Source of the DNA: DASXKD01 sp963806145
GTDB lineage: Bacteria; Actinomycetota; Actinomycetes; Streptosporangiales; Streptosporangiaceae
DNA: 64,000 nt
Direction: 5' to 3'
NCBI GenBank assembly: GCA_963806145.1
Contig: CAWDXD010000001.1
Coordinates: 4,011-68,010, forward strand
Part shown: positions 38,359 through 46,533 of the stretch, one piece after another
How the letters are laid out: every line of letters starts with the position of its first letter
Position numbering within the stretch: position 1 is the stretch's first letter
Translations under genes and position numbers: made by a program
Notes under the pieces: generated by a model
The model's database searches: none
What the model was told of the DNA's origin: nothing
What the model saw: the letters and a program-made list of their open reading frames with translations, nothing else

Positions 38359-40114
38359 CGGACCCCGGCGCGGCCCTGCCCGGCGAGCCCATGCCGCAGC
38401 AGGACATCGACGCGTTCTACCGGCTCGCCGCCGCGCGCCGGGACATGCGCAACGGCTTCCTGCCCGGCCCGGTGTCCGATGAGGTGCTGACCCGGGTGCT
38501 CACCGCTGCGCACCAGGCGCCCAGCGTGGGGCTCAGCCAGCCGTGGGACTTCCTCATCGTGCGCGACCGGACCGTGCGCGAGCGGATTCGCGCCCTGGCG
38601 CGGCGGCAGCAGGATGTGTTCGCCGGGTCGCTGCCCCGGTCCAGGGCGCTGCGGTTCGGCGACCTCAAGGTCGAGGCCATCCTGGACACTCCGGTCAACA
38701 TCGTGGTGACCTGCGACCCCACCCGGGGCGGCAGGCATGTCCTTGGCCGGCACGCCCAGCCGCAGGTCGCCGCGTACTCCAGCGTGTGCGCGGTGCAGAA
38801 CCTGTGGCTCGGCGGCCCGTGCCGAGGGACTCGGGGTGGGGTGGGTCAGCTTCTTCGATGAGCGGGAACTGGCGGTTGCCCTGGGCCTGCCGCCGCACCT
38901 GGAGGTCGTAGCCTACCTGTGCGTGGGGCACGTGACCGAGTTCCCGCCAGGGCCGGAGCTGGCGCTGTCCGGCTGGGCGCGGCGGCGGCCGCTGGCCTGG
39001 GCCGTGCACGAGGAACGGTGGGGCCAGCGCGGGCTGCCCGGCGGGCAGGCGGCGAGCCTGCTAGCCGACACCCTGGCCGCCGTCGCCCCCGCGGACGCAG
39101 GCGCGATGGCCCAGGCCAGGGAGCGCCAGGAACGGCTCACCAAGCCCAGCGGCTCGCTCGGCGTGCTGGAGGACCTCTCGGTGCGACTGCCGGCCTGGCC
39201 GGGGACTGCCCGCCGCCCGTGCCCGAGCCCGCGGCCGTCGCGGTGTTCGCCGCCGACCACGGCGTGCACGCCCAGGGGGTCACGCCCTGGCCGCAGGAGG
39301 TCACCGTGCAGATGGTGGCGAACTTCCTGGCCGGCGGCGCGGTGGTGAACGCGATCGCCGCGCAGGCCGGGGCCGAGGTGTGCGTGGTGGACGTGGGCGT
39401 CGCGGCCGAGATTCCGCCCGCGCCCGGGCTCCTGCCGCGCAAGGTGCGCCCGGGCACCGCGGACATGACCGCTGGCCCGGCGATGAGCCGGGAAGAGGCG
39501 CAGCGCGCGGTGGAGGCGGGCATCGAGACCGCGCGTGACCTGGTCGCGGCGGGCAACCGGTGCCTGGTCACCGGGGACATGGGGATCGCGAACACCACCG
39601 CGTCCGCGGCCCTGATCGCGGTGTTCACCGGCGCGGACGCGGACGCGGTCACCGGGTGCGGCACCGGTATCGGCGACGAGATCTGGGCGCGGAAGGTGGG
39701 CGTGATCCGGCGGGCGCTGGGCGTGGCCGGCCGCGATCCGGCCGACCCGCTCGCCGTGCTGGCCGTCGGTCGGCGGCCTCGAGCACGCCGCTCTCGCCGG
39801 GTTCCTGCTCGGCGCTGCGGCGCCGCGGATGCCGGTGGTGCTCGACGGCGTCATCGCGTGCTCGGCCGCGTTGGTCGCCCGGGCGATCGCCTCGGACGTG
39901 GTCGACCGCCTGGTGGCCGGGCACATGGTCCACCGGCCCGCGGCGCGCCGGGCGCTGGCCACGCTCGGCCTCGCGGCCCCTGCTTGACCTGGACATGCGG
40001 CTGGGTGAGGGGTCGGGGGCGGTGCTGGCGGTGCCGCTCGTCCAGGCCGCGATGCGGGTGCTGCGCGACGTGGCGACGTTCGACAGCGCCGGGGTGTCCG
40101 GCGCCAAGGAGTGA
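38355..40114 (+). pseudogene. bluB-cobT: BluB-CobT fusion: DMB synthase / NaMN:DMB phosphoribosyltransferase, frameshifted
   Basis: The N-terminal part is BluB, the flavin-destroying 5,6-dimethylbenzimidazole synthase (RRDMRNGFLPGPVSDEVLTR, SVGLSQPWDFLIV, then LGVGWVSFFDERELAVALGL). The same frame continues without a stop into CobT (ARERQERLTKPSGSLGVLED, FAADHGVHAQGVTPWPQEVT, TGDMGIANTTASAALIAVFT, MRLGEGSGAVLAVPLVQAAM). One polypeptide would therefore make DMB and activate it for the lower ligand. Four breaks lie near 38815, 39195, 39770 and 39980. Confidence 0.82.
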
Positions 40115-40123
40115 GGGACGGAC

Positions 40124-40657
40124 ATGGCAGCCCCGTCCGAGCCGCAGCCCGGTACCGGACCCGAGCCGGTTCCCCCGTCTGCGGGTGCCGCAGCCGCCTC
40201 CATCTACCCCCTCAGCCTGCGACTGGAGGGGCGCCGGGTGCTGGTGGCCGGCGGCGGCTCGGTGGCGCTGCGCCGGGTCGCCGGGCTGCGTGAGGCGGGC
40301 GCGGAGGTCGTGGTGGTGGCCCCGCGGCTCACCCCGGCACTGGCCGACCTCGCCGACCGCGGGCTGATCACCGCCCATAGGCGCGGGTACCAGTCTGGCG
40401 ACCTGGACGGCGCATGGCTGGTTCTGGCCTGCACGGACCAGCCAGAGGTGAACGAGGCGGTGGCGGCGGACGCCGAGCGGCGGCACCTGTGGTGCGCCCG
40501 GGCCGACGATGCGGCCGCCTCCGCCGCCTGGGTTCCCGCGGTCGGGCGGGCGGGCGCGGTGACCGTGGCGGTCAACGCGGGCCGCGACCCGCGCCGTGCC
40601 GCGGAACTCCGTGACCGCTTCGTGGACACCACGCCGCGGTCGATCGTTCGGCAATAG
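40124..40657 (+). CDS. precorrin-2 dehydrogenase / sirohydrochlorin synthase domain protein
   Basis: A 177-residue NAD-binding protein like the N-terminal part of CysG: YPLSLRLEGRRVLVAGGGSV, then VVVAPRLTPALADLADRG, VLACTDQPEVNEAVAADAE and VNAGRDPRRAAELRD. It oxidises precorrin-2 to sirohydrochlorin, the substrate of CbiX. It is the only intact gene between 28.8 and 42.1 kb. In many actinomycetes this domain is fused to CobA; here a TAG ends it 45 bp before the cobA start, which may itself be a sequence error. Confidence 0.85.
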   Translation: MAAPSEPQPGTGPEPVPPSAGAAAASIYPLSLRLEGRRVLVAGGGSVALRRVAGLREAGAEVVVVAPRLTPALADLADRGLITAHRRGYQSGDLDGAWLVLACTDQPEVNEAVAADAERRHLWCARADDAAASAAWVPAVGRAGAVTVAVNAGRDPRRAAELRDRFVDTTPRSIVRQ

Positions 40658-40701
40658 GAGAACAGGAACGGGCGGCCGGCGGACGGCGGGCGCCGGGGCG
40701 G

Positions 40702-41476
40702 GTGTCGATCGTCGGCGGTGGGCCGGGGGATCCCGGGCTGATCACGGTGACCGGGCTGCGCCGGCTGGCGAAGCCGACGTGGTGGTCGCCGACCGGCTCG
40801 CGCCGCTGGCCCTGCTCGAGCAGCTGGCGCCCGGCGTGCACGTGGTGGACGCGGCCAAGGTGCCCGGCGGGCCGGCGATGCGGCAGGACCACATCAACCA
40901 CGCGCTGGTCGAGCATGCCCGCGCGGGCCGCGCCGTGGTCCGGCTGAAGGGCGGGGACCCGTTCGTGTTCGGCCGCGGCCGCGAGGAGGTCGAGGCGTGC
41001 CTGACCGCGGGCGTCCCCGTCGAGGTGGTGCCGGGGGTGACCAGCGCCATCGCGGTACCGGCCGCCGCCTGGGTATCCCGGTCACGCACCGGGGCGTGAG
41101 CCAGGGTTTCTGCGTGCTCGCCGGGCATGTCCGGCCCGGGAACTCGCGCAGCTCGGTGGACTGGGCGGCGCTCGCCCGCAGCGGGCTGACCCTGGCGCCG
41201 CTGATGTCGATCGACCATCTGGCCGAGATCGCGGACACGCTGATCTCCGCCGGGCTGGGCGGCAGCACCCCGGGCGCGGTGGTGTCCTATGGCTGGAGCC
41301 GCAGCAGCGGGTGGTCACCGCACCGCTGCGGGACCTGGCCGGCGCGGCGCGCGCGGCCGCGTCACGAACCCGGCGGCGGTCGTGGTGATCGGCGACGTCG
41401 CCGGCCGCCGGTGGTCTGGGATACCCGGCGCTCCCCTGTCCCCCGGGGATCTGCCAGCCCCAGGCGCTGCGCCGAC
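40702..41476 (+). pseudogene. cobA: uroporphyrinogen-III C-methyltransferase CobA, frameshifted
   Basis: A SAM-dependent enzyme that makes precorrin-2, the branch point to cobalamin and siroheme. Landmarks in successive frames are VSIVGGGPGDPGLITVTGL, VVRLKGGDPFVFGRGREEVE, VEVVPGVTSAIAVPAAA, GIPVTHRGVSQGFCVLAGH and TNPAAVVVIGDVA. Breaks are near 40770, 41070, 41295 and 41360, each fitted by one missing G. The start may be GTG 40702 or further upstream if fused to the dehydrogenase. The 3' end is approximate because the frame runs on into a tandem repeat. Confidence 0.83.
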
Positions 41477-41479
41477 CCC

Positions 41480-41553
41480 GGGCGGGAGCGGCGGCCCGGG
41501 CGGGAGCGGCGGCCCGGGGCGGGAGCGGCGGCCCGGGCGGGGAGCGGCGGCCC
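41480..41553 (+). repeat. 18-bp tandem repeat between cobA and cobU
   Basis: Four head-to-tail copies of GGGCGGGAGCGGCGGCCC; the last two each carry one extra G (19 bp). The array is extremely G-rich and lies exactly between two genes. Confidence 0.8.
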
Positions 41554-41554
41554 G

Positions 41555-42145
41555 GTGCAACCGGGACCTGGGCCGCGGCTCGACGCCGCGAGCAGCGCCG
41601 GAGGACCGCCGCGCCGGGTGCTCGTGCTCGGCGGGGCGCGGTCAGGGAAATCGGCCACGGCCGAAGGCATACTGGCCGGTGGCGGCCCGGTGGACGACCG
41701 TCGCCGACCCGCACGCCGCCGGGCTCGGGCGATGCCGAGTGGGACACCCGGGTGGCCGGGCACAAGCAGCGCCGCCCGGCGCACTGGCGGACCGTGGAGA
41801 CGCTGGCGCTGGCGGAGGTGCTCGCCGCACCGGACCCGGCTCCGGTGCTGGTGGACTGCCTGACCACCTGGCTGGCCCGGGTGATGGACGACTGCGGGGC
41901 CTGGGATGGCACCGGCGGCACCGCCGCCGCGCTGGCGGACCGCACCGACGAAGTGCTGGAGGCGCTGTGCTACTCCGTGCGCCAGGTGATCGCGGTCAGC
42001 AGCGAGATCGGGTCCGGCGTGGTGCCGGGCACAGCCTCCGGGCGGCGGGTCCCGTGACGAGCTGGGGCGGCTGAATGCCCGCATCGCCGCGGACAGCGAC
42101 GAGGTCTGGCTCTGCACCGCGGGGATCGCCCGGCGGCTGCGATGA
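41555..42145 (+). pseudogene. cobU: adenosylcobinamide kinase / guanylyltransferase CobU, frameshifted
   Basis: CobU phosphorylates adenosylcobinamide and transfers GMP to it. The P-loop VLVLGGARSGKSATAEGIL is in the first frame. The next frame has HWRTVETLALAEVL, VLVDCLTTWLARVMDD and VIAVSSEIGSGVVP, and the last frame has RDELGRLNARIAADSDEVWL. Breaks lie near 41700-41735 and 42045. The start is GTG 41555 or an internal GTG at about 41620. The final TGA overlaps the cobS ATG. Confidence 0.84.
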
Positions 42146-42964
42146 CGCAGGTGGTCCTGCGCGGCAGGGAGCCTGGGACAGGCCCGCCTGGTCCCGCTGC
42201 GGTCCGCGCTCGGCCTGTTCACGATCCTCCCGGTGCGGGCGGTACCAGAGATCGGCAGGGACGCCGCCGCCCGGGCCGTGCTCTGGCTGCCCGCGGCGGG
42301 GCTGCTGCTTTCGGTCCCGGCCGCCGCGGTGCTGCTCGCGGTGGAGGCCGGTGGCCACTCCGGGCCGCGCCTGCTGCTGGCCGCGGCCCTGGCGGTCGGA
42401 GTGCTGGCGCTGCTCACCGGCGGCCTGCACCTGGACGGCCTGGCGGACACCGTGGACGGGCTGGGCAGCCGCCGCCCCCCGGAAGAGGCGCTGGCGATCA
42501 TGCGCCGGTCCGACGTCGGGCCGTTCGGTGTCGCGGCGCTGCTGTTCACCGACCTGGCGCAGATCGCCGCCCTGGCCACGGTGGCTTCGGGCTGGCCGGA
42601 TGCCGCCGCCCTCGCGGCCGCCGTGGTGACCGGGCGGACCGCGGTCGTGCTGGCGACCGGCCCGGGGTCCCCGGCAGCCAGGCCGGAAGGGTTCGGCGCG
42701 CTGGTGGCCGGGGCCACGTCCGCGCGGGCCAGGGTCACGGCGGGCACCGCGCTGGTCGCGGTGGCCGCGGGGACCGCCGCTGCCGTCTGGGGCTGGTATC
42801 CGGCGGTGCGCGGCGTGGCCGCCGTGCTGGCCGGGCTGTGCGCCGGCGACCTGCTGCGCCGTCTCGCCCGGCGGCGCCTCGGCGGGATGACCGGCGACGT
42901 GTTCGGCGCCGTGATCGAGGTTTCCTCGGCCATGGTGCTGCTGGTACTGGCCCTGGCGGCCTGA
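42142..42964 (+). pseudogene. cobS: adenosylcobinamide-GDP ribazoletransferase CobS, one frameshift near the start
   Basis: An integral membrane enzyme that joins adenosylcobinamide-GDP and alpha-ribazole, the last step of cobalamin synthesis. After a break near 42178 the protein reads well to its stop: ALGLFTILPVRAVPEIGRDA, the metal-binding GGLHLDGLADTVDGLGSR, IMRRSDVGPFGVAALL, and LGGMTGDVFGAVIEVSSAMV. Several hydrophobic segments are present. It is the last gene of the riboswitch-headed operon. Confidence 0.86.
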
Positions 42965-42996
42965 CCGGGTACCGGGCCGCCGGTAGCGTCGGCGGG

Positions 42997-44010
42997 ATGC
43001 GAATCCTGGTGCTTGGCGGCACGTCGTTTGTGGGCGCCGCGATCGTGTACGACGCGCTGCGCAGCGGCGCCGAGGTAACGCTGTTCGGCAGGGGCAAGAC
43101 GGGCGTCGAGCTGTTTCGCTGGGTCCCCAGGCTGACCGGCGACAGGGACACCGGTGATTACGCTGCGCTGGCCGGCGGCACGTGGGACGCGGTGATCGAT
43201 GTGAGCGGCTACGTTCCCCGCCACGTCGGGCAGGCCATGGACGCGCTAGGCGACCGGGTGGGCAGGTATTTGTTCATCTCAAGTCATGCGGTCTACCGCC
43301 ACGAGGGACTGGAATCCGGCTCGACCGAGGATGCGCCTCGCCGTGACCCGGTGCGGAGACACCGAGGAACTGTGGGAGGAGACCTACGGGCGGCTGAAGG
43401 TCGCGTGCGAGGACGATGTGCTGGCCAGGTACGGCTCGCGGGCGACGATCGTCCGGCCAGGCAAGGTCGCCGGACCGCGCGACTGGCAGGATGGGCTGAC
43501 CTACTGGGTGCAGGCGGGCCGCGCGTGGCGGGCAGGTGGCCGTGCCTGCCGACCCGGCGCAGCCGGTGCAGGTCATCGACTCACGAGACCTGGCCAGGCT
43601 GGTGGTCCAGCTGATTACCGATGACAGGCCAGGCGCGTTCCATGCCGTCGGCCCTGCCGACCCGGTCACGCTCGGCGGCCTGATCGGCATCTGCGCCCAG
43701 GCGGCTGGGACCGAGGTCGAGGTCGTGCCCGTGCCGCCTGACACCGCGCCTTCGCTGTTCCCGCTGATCAGGCCGTTCTGGGCCTCGCAGCGGCGCAGCC
43801 CGGCGAAGGCAAGGGCGGCAGGCATGCCGGCTACCCCGCTCGTGGTCACCGCCGCCGACGTGCTCGAATGGGACCGTTCCCGCGGCGAGCCGCCGCTGAC
43901 CAGGGGATTCACTCCCGAAGCAGGAGCAGCAGATTTCTGTTACTGTTCGCGAGGCCATTCGGGCGGGGTATATCCGGCGCGAAAAGGGGACGCGAAAGGG
44001 GAGGGAGTAG
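42997..44010 (+). pseudogene. NAD-dependent epimerase/dehydratase, three frameshifts
   Basis: A paralogue of the protein at 10804-11793. It starts MRILVLGGTSFVGAAIVYDA and has FISSHAVYRHEG, then EETYGRLKVACEDDVLARYG and IVRPGKVAGPRDWQDGLTYW, and VQVIDSRDLARLVVQLI. Surplus single G bases at about 43340, 43530 and 43918 explain the three breaks; removing them gives a protein of about 336 residues ending in VREAIRAGYIRREKG and the TAG at 44008-44010. The substrate is unknown. Confidence 0.78.
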
Positions 44011-44015
44011 CGGCA

Positions 44016-44926
44016 ATGATGGCAAGTCTGCGAAGTTTGTCCTGTTTGAATAGGTATGAGCGCGGTCATCGGGGGGGTGCTGGTGGCTGGGACGGTCACC
44101 GCCGCAGGAGCGGCGGTGACCAGCGGCACAGCCACCTGTCCGGCACCTCGACGGCACCGGCGTGCTCACGGGCACGTCCACGTCCAGTGTGGTGGTGAGG
44201 GGGGCATGCGAGGTCAATGCGGGGCGCGCGGTCGTTAATGGTGATCTCACGATCAGCCCGGGCTCGGTCCTGCTCGCGGCGTTCGCGCTGAACGACAAGA
44301 CCGGAACCGGCCATTCCAGCCTGAGCGTGAAGGGCAACATCTATGTCCGCGCGGGGGGAACCCTCGTGATGGGCTGCAACCCGGCGAACTTCGCCTGCCT
44401 GGACGACCCGAACCAGAACAAGCCGACGCTGTCCAGCCATGCCACCGTCGGCCTAGACCTGCGGTCCAACCTGCCCCTGGGCATGATCGTGCACAACTTC
44501 ACCGTGGGCGGTGACGTAATCCAGACCGGCGGCGGCGGCGGCGTCAACTGCAACCCGCAGGGCGTCTTCAAGCTGTTCGGCAGCCCCGTCTACAGCACCT
44601 ACGAGGTCGGCTCGGTGGGCGGCGACGTGCGGATAAGCAGCGTCCAGTCCTGCTGGATGGGCATCGTGGAGCTGCGCATCGGCAACACCATGGTGATGCA
44701 CGCCAACAAGCTGGCGGATCCCGACGCCATCGAGATCCTCGCCAACAACATCACCGGCAACCTGATCTGCCGTGGTAACAGCCGCACCTGGAACAGCCAC
44801 GAGCTCGGCAACGGCCTGTTCCCGCGCGCTCACCAGCCGAACACGGTCGGCAGGAACCGGAAGGGCCAGTGCGTGCTGTCCAGCCCGAACAAGCCGGGCG
44901 GCCCGTCCGGCCCCGGGCCGTTCTAG
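44016..44926 (+). pseudogene. secreted beta-rich hypothetical protein, frameshifted near the N-terminus
   Basis: The best start is ATG 44016 or 44019, with GGGAGTAGCGGCA upstream. The signal sequence AVIGGVLVAGTVTAAGAAV then lies in another frame (a GGGGGGG run sits at 44069-44075). A second shift occurs near 44140. From 44162 the mature part is continuous: TSTSSVVVRGACEVNAGRAV, VKGNIYVRAGGTLVMGCNP and VGGDVIQTGGGGGVNC. The repetitive short beta-strands and Gly turns suggest a beta-helix-like extracellular protein with several cysteines. I do not recognise the family. Confidence 0.6.
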
Positions 44927-44945
44927 TCCGAACAGCCTGTGACCG

Positions 44946-44984
44946 CGTGGCGCTGGCTACGGACACCCCGTAGCCAGCGCCACG
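44946..44984. terminator. bidirectional hairpin terminator
   Basis: A perfect 17-bp inverted repeat (arms 44946-44962 and 44968-44984, CGTGGCGCTGGCTACGG and complement) with a 5-nt loop lies in the 80-bp gap between two convergent genes. It should stop transcription from both sides. Confidence 0.75.
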
Positions 44985-45006
44985 GCCATTCGCAGGGAGG
45001 GCTCGG

Positions 45007-45369
45007 TCAGGTGGAGATGTCGGGGTAGGGCACGCTCCAGTGGCTGAGCCGGGCCGCGTACTCCCGCTGGAAGGCCAGCGGCTCGGCATAGTCACGCTCG
45101 AAGAGGGCGATGAACAGCGTCAGCGTGAGGAAGTTGTGCGCGCCCATCTCGAACAGCGTGACGTAGTCATGGCTGGCCAGCGCTTCCCGCTCGGCGTCGG
45201 TGAACGTCAGCCAGGTGCTGCGCTCGGCGCCGGGGCAGTTGAGAATCACACCGGCCTGCTCGGCCTCCCACCAGGCCACGGTGCCGCGCGGGTCGGCGCG
45301 GTAGCGCTCGACCAGTTCCGGGTCGCGGTCGATCGTGTACAGGAACTTGTTCAGCAGGTACTTGCTCAC
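45007..45369 (-). CDS. LigA-type extradiol dioxygenase small subunit
   Basis: A 120-residue protein of the protocatechuate 4,5-dioxygenase alpha-subunit family. Typical features are YLLNKFLYTIDRDPELVERY and LTDAEREAL-like helices (TFTDAEREALASHDYVTLFE), ending GAHNFLTLTLFIALFE. It forms the lid over the active site of the catalytic LigB subunit. Its GTG overlaps the stop of the catalytic-subunit gene (GTGA), so the two are made in equal amounts. Confidence 0.85.
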   Translation of the reverse strand: MSKYLLNKFLYTIDRDPELVERYRADPRGTVAWWEAEQAGVILNCPGAERSTWLTFTDAEREALASHDYVTLFEMGAHNFLTLTLFIALFERDYAEPLAFQREYAARLSHWSVPYPDIST

Positions 45370-46229
45370 TCGTCCACCCCGTTCGGGTACCAGGTGAAGT
45401 AGGCCTCCATCGTGTGGAAGAGGTCCAGCGAGTCGGCGTAGTCGGCCTTGGCGTTCTCGCCCGCGACGCCCATCATCAGCATGAAGTCCATGAAGCCGTG
45501 GGTCGCGTTGCCCGGTTCCCACAGGCTGTCCAGGCTGACCTGCGCCAGGGCAGAGTCCAGGTCGCCGGAGGCGATCCAGCCGACGGCCTTGCGGTCGAAC
45601 TCGGGGTCCGGCCCGTGCGGGCCGAACTGCCGCGGGCCGCCCAGTTCCAGGGACAGGTGCCCGGTGCCGACGATCGCCACCCGCTGGTCGCTCGGCCACG
45701 ACTCGACCAGCCGGCGGATCGTCTTGCCCAGCTCCACGAAGCGCTTCGGCTGGGGCATCGGCGGGGCGAAGATGTTGGTGTACACGGGCACGATCGGCAG
45801 GTCCGTCTCCGGCCGCAGGGTGATGAGCGGGCACGTGATGCTGTGGTCGACCCTCAGTTCATTGCTGAACGCCAGGTCGAAGCCGGCGTCGATGCCTTCG
45901 CGCAGCAGGTACCCGGACAGTTCTTCGTGCCCGGCCATGAACATCCGCGGCAGGCCGAACTCCCGCTCCTCGTTGTAGAAGTTCCCGTCGTAGAACGGTG
46001 CCTTCCCGATGAGGAACTGCGGCATGTTGTCCAGCCAGATCTGATGGAAGTGGTCGGAGCCGATCATCACGAGCACGTCGGGGCGGGCCCGGGTCAGCGT
46101 TTCCCTGAATGCCTCGATCTTGGCGACCCACTCGTCCGCGAACGGCGGCCGGTCCTGCCCCGTGGCGGTGCTCGCCCGGTAGTAGAACGGATGGTGGGTG
46201 GATGCGATGACCGCGGCGACGTGGGCCAT
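45366..46229 (-). CDS. LigB-type class III extradiol ring-cleavage dioxygenase, catalytic subunit
   Basis: A 287-residue iron enzyme that cleaves catecholic or protocatechuate-like rings. Metal and acid/base residues are in STHHPF (His12/13) and MIGSDHFHQIW, with FNYxY-like and GTGHLSLELGG segments further on. Together with the small subunit it forms a two-subunit dioxygenase for aromatic catabolism. The substrate cannot be read directly. A truncated IclR regulator lies immediately upstream on the same strand. Confidence 0.87.
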   Translation of the reverse strand: MAHVAAVIASTHHPFYYRASTATGQDRPPFADEWVAKIEAFRETLTRARPDVLVMIGSDHFHQIWLDNMPQFLIGKAPFYDGNFYNEEREFGLPRMFMAGHEELSGYLLREGIDAGFDLAFSNELRVDHSITCPLITLRPETDLPIVPVYTNIFAPPMPQPKRFVELGKTIRRLVESWPSDQRVAIVGTGHLSLELGGPRQFGPHGPDPEFDRKAVGWIASGDLDSALAQVSLDSLWEPGNATHGFMDFMLMMGVAGENAKADYADSLDLFHTMEAYFTWYPNGVDE

Positions 46230-46245
46230 GGCGGCTCCTAATTTC

Positions 46246-46395
46246 CTAGGGTTTCACGCCCTGCCGGGTCAGCAGGGTCGCGGCGGCCACCGCGGCCAGC
46301 GGCGCGGCCCCCTGCCGCGGGCCGAACACCCGGATCACATCGAGGCCACGGGCGAGCGCCTCGATGAAATCAGGGCTGGTATCCCGCCGCGCCAT
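46246..46395 (-). pseudogene. IclR-family regulator remnant
   Basis: A 49-residue ORF with a good ribosome binding site (GGGAGAGAGG). It begins SPDFIEALARGLDVIRVFGP, the recognisable N-terminus of PcaR/IclR activators, but stops after the first part of the winged helix (LAAVAAATLLTRQGVKP). Full-length IclR proteins have about 250 residues. It ends 16 bp before the LigB gene start, so an internal or 3' deletion removed the ligand-binding domain. Confidence 0.65.
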
Positions 46396-46533
46396 GCCGC
46401 CTCTCTCCCGGTGCGGGCCGTCTCTTGACAGCAGCCTGCGAACAGGCCAGCGTTCCGTCAAGCTAGACCATGATCGCGCTACGGACGCTTGTCCGATCCT
46501 AGGATGACCCGCTGCCTGAACCGGAGGTAGGAC

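Noticed and set aside
28801..42964. Programmed ribosomal frameshifting as explanation for the broken cob genes
   Set aside because: The breaks are too many, fall at unrelated positions and need both +1 and -1 changes; no slippery heptamer with downstream structure recurs.
41362..43224. 620-codon minus-strand open frame
   Set aside because: Ser/Ala/Arg-rich antisense of cobU and cobS; only appears long because of high GC.
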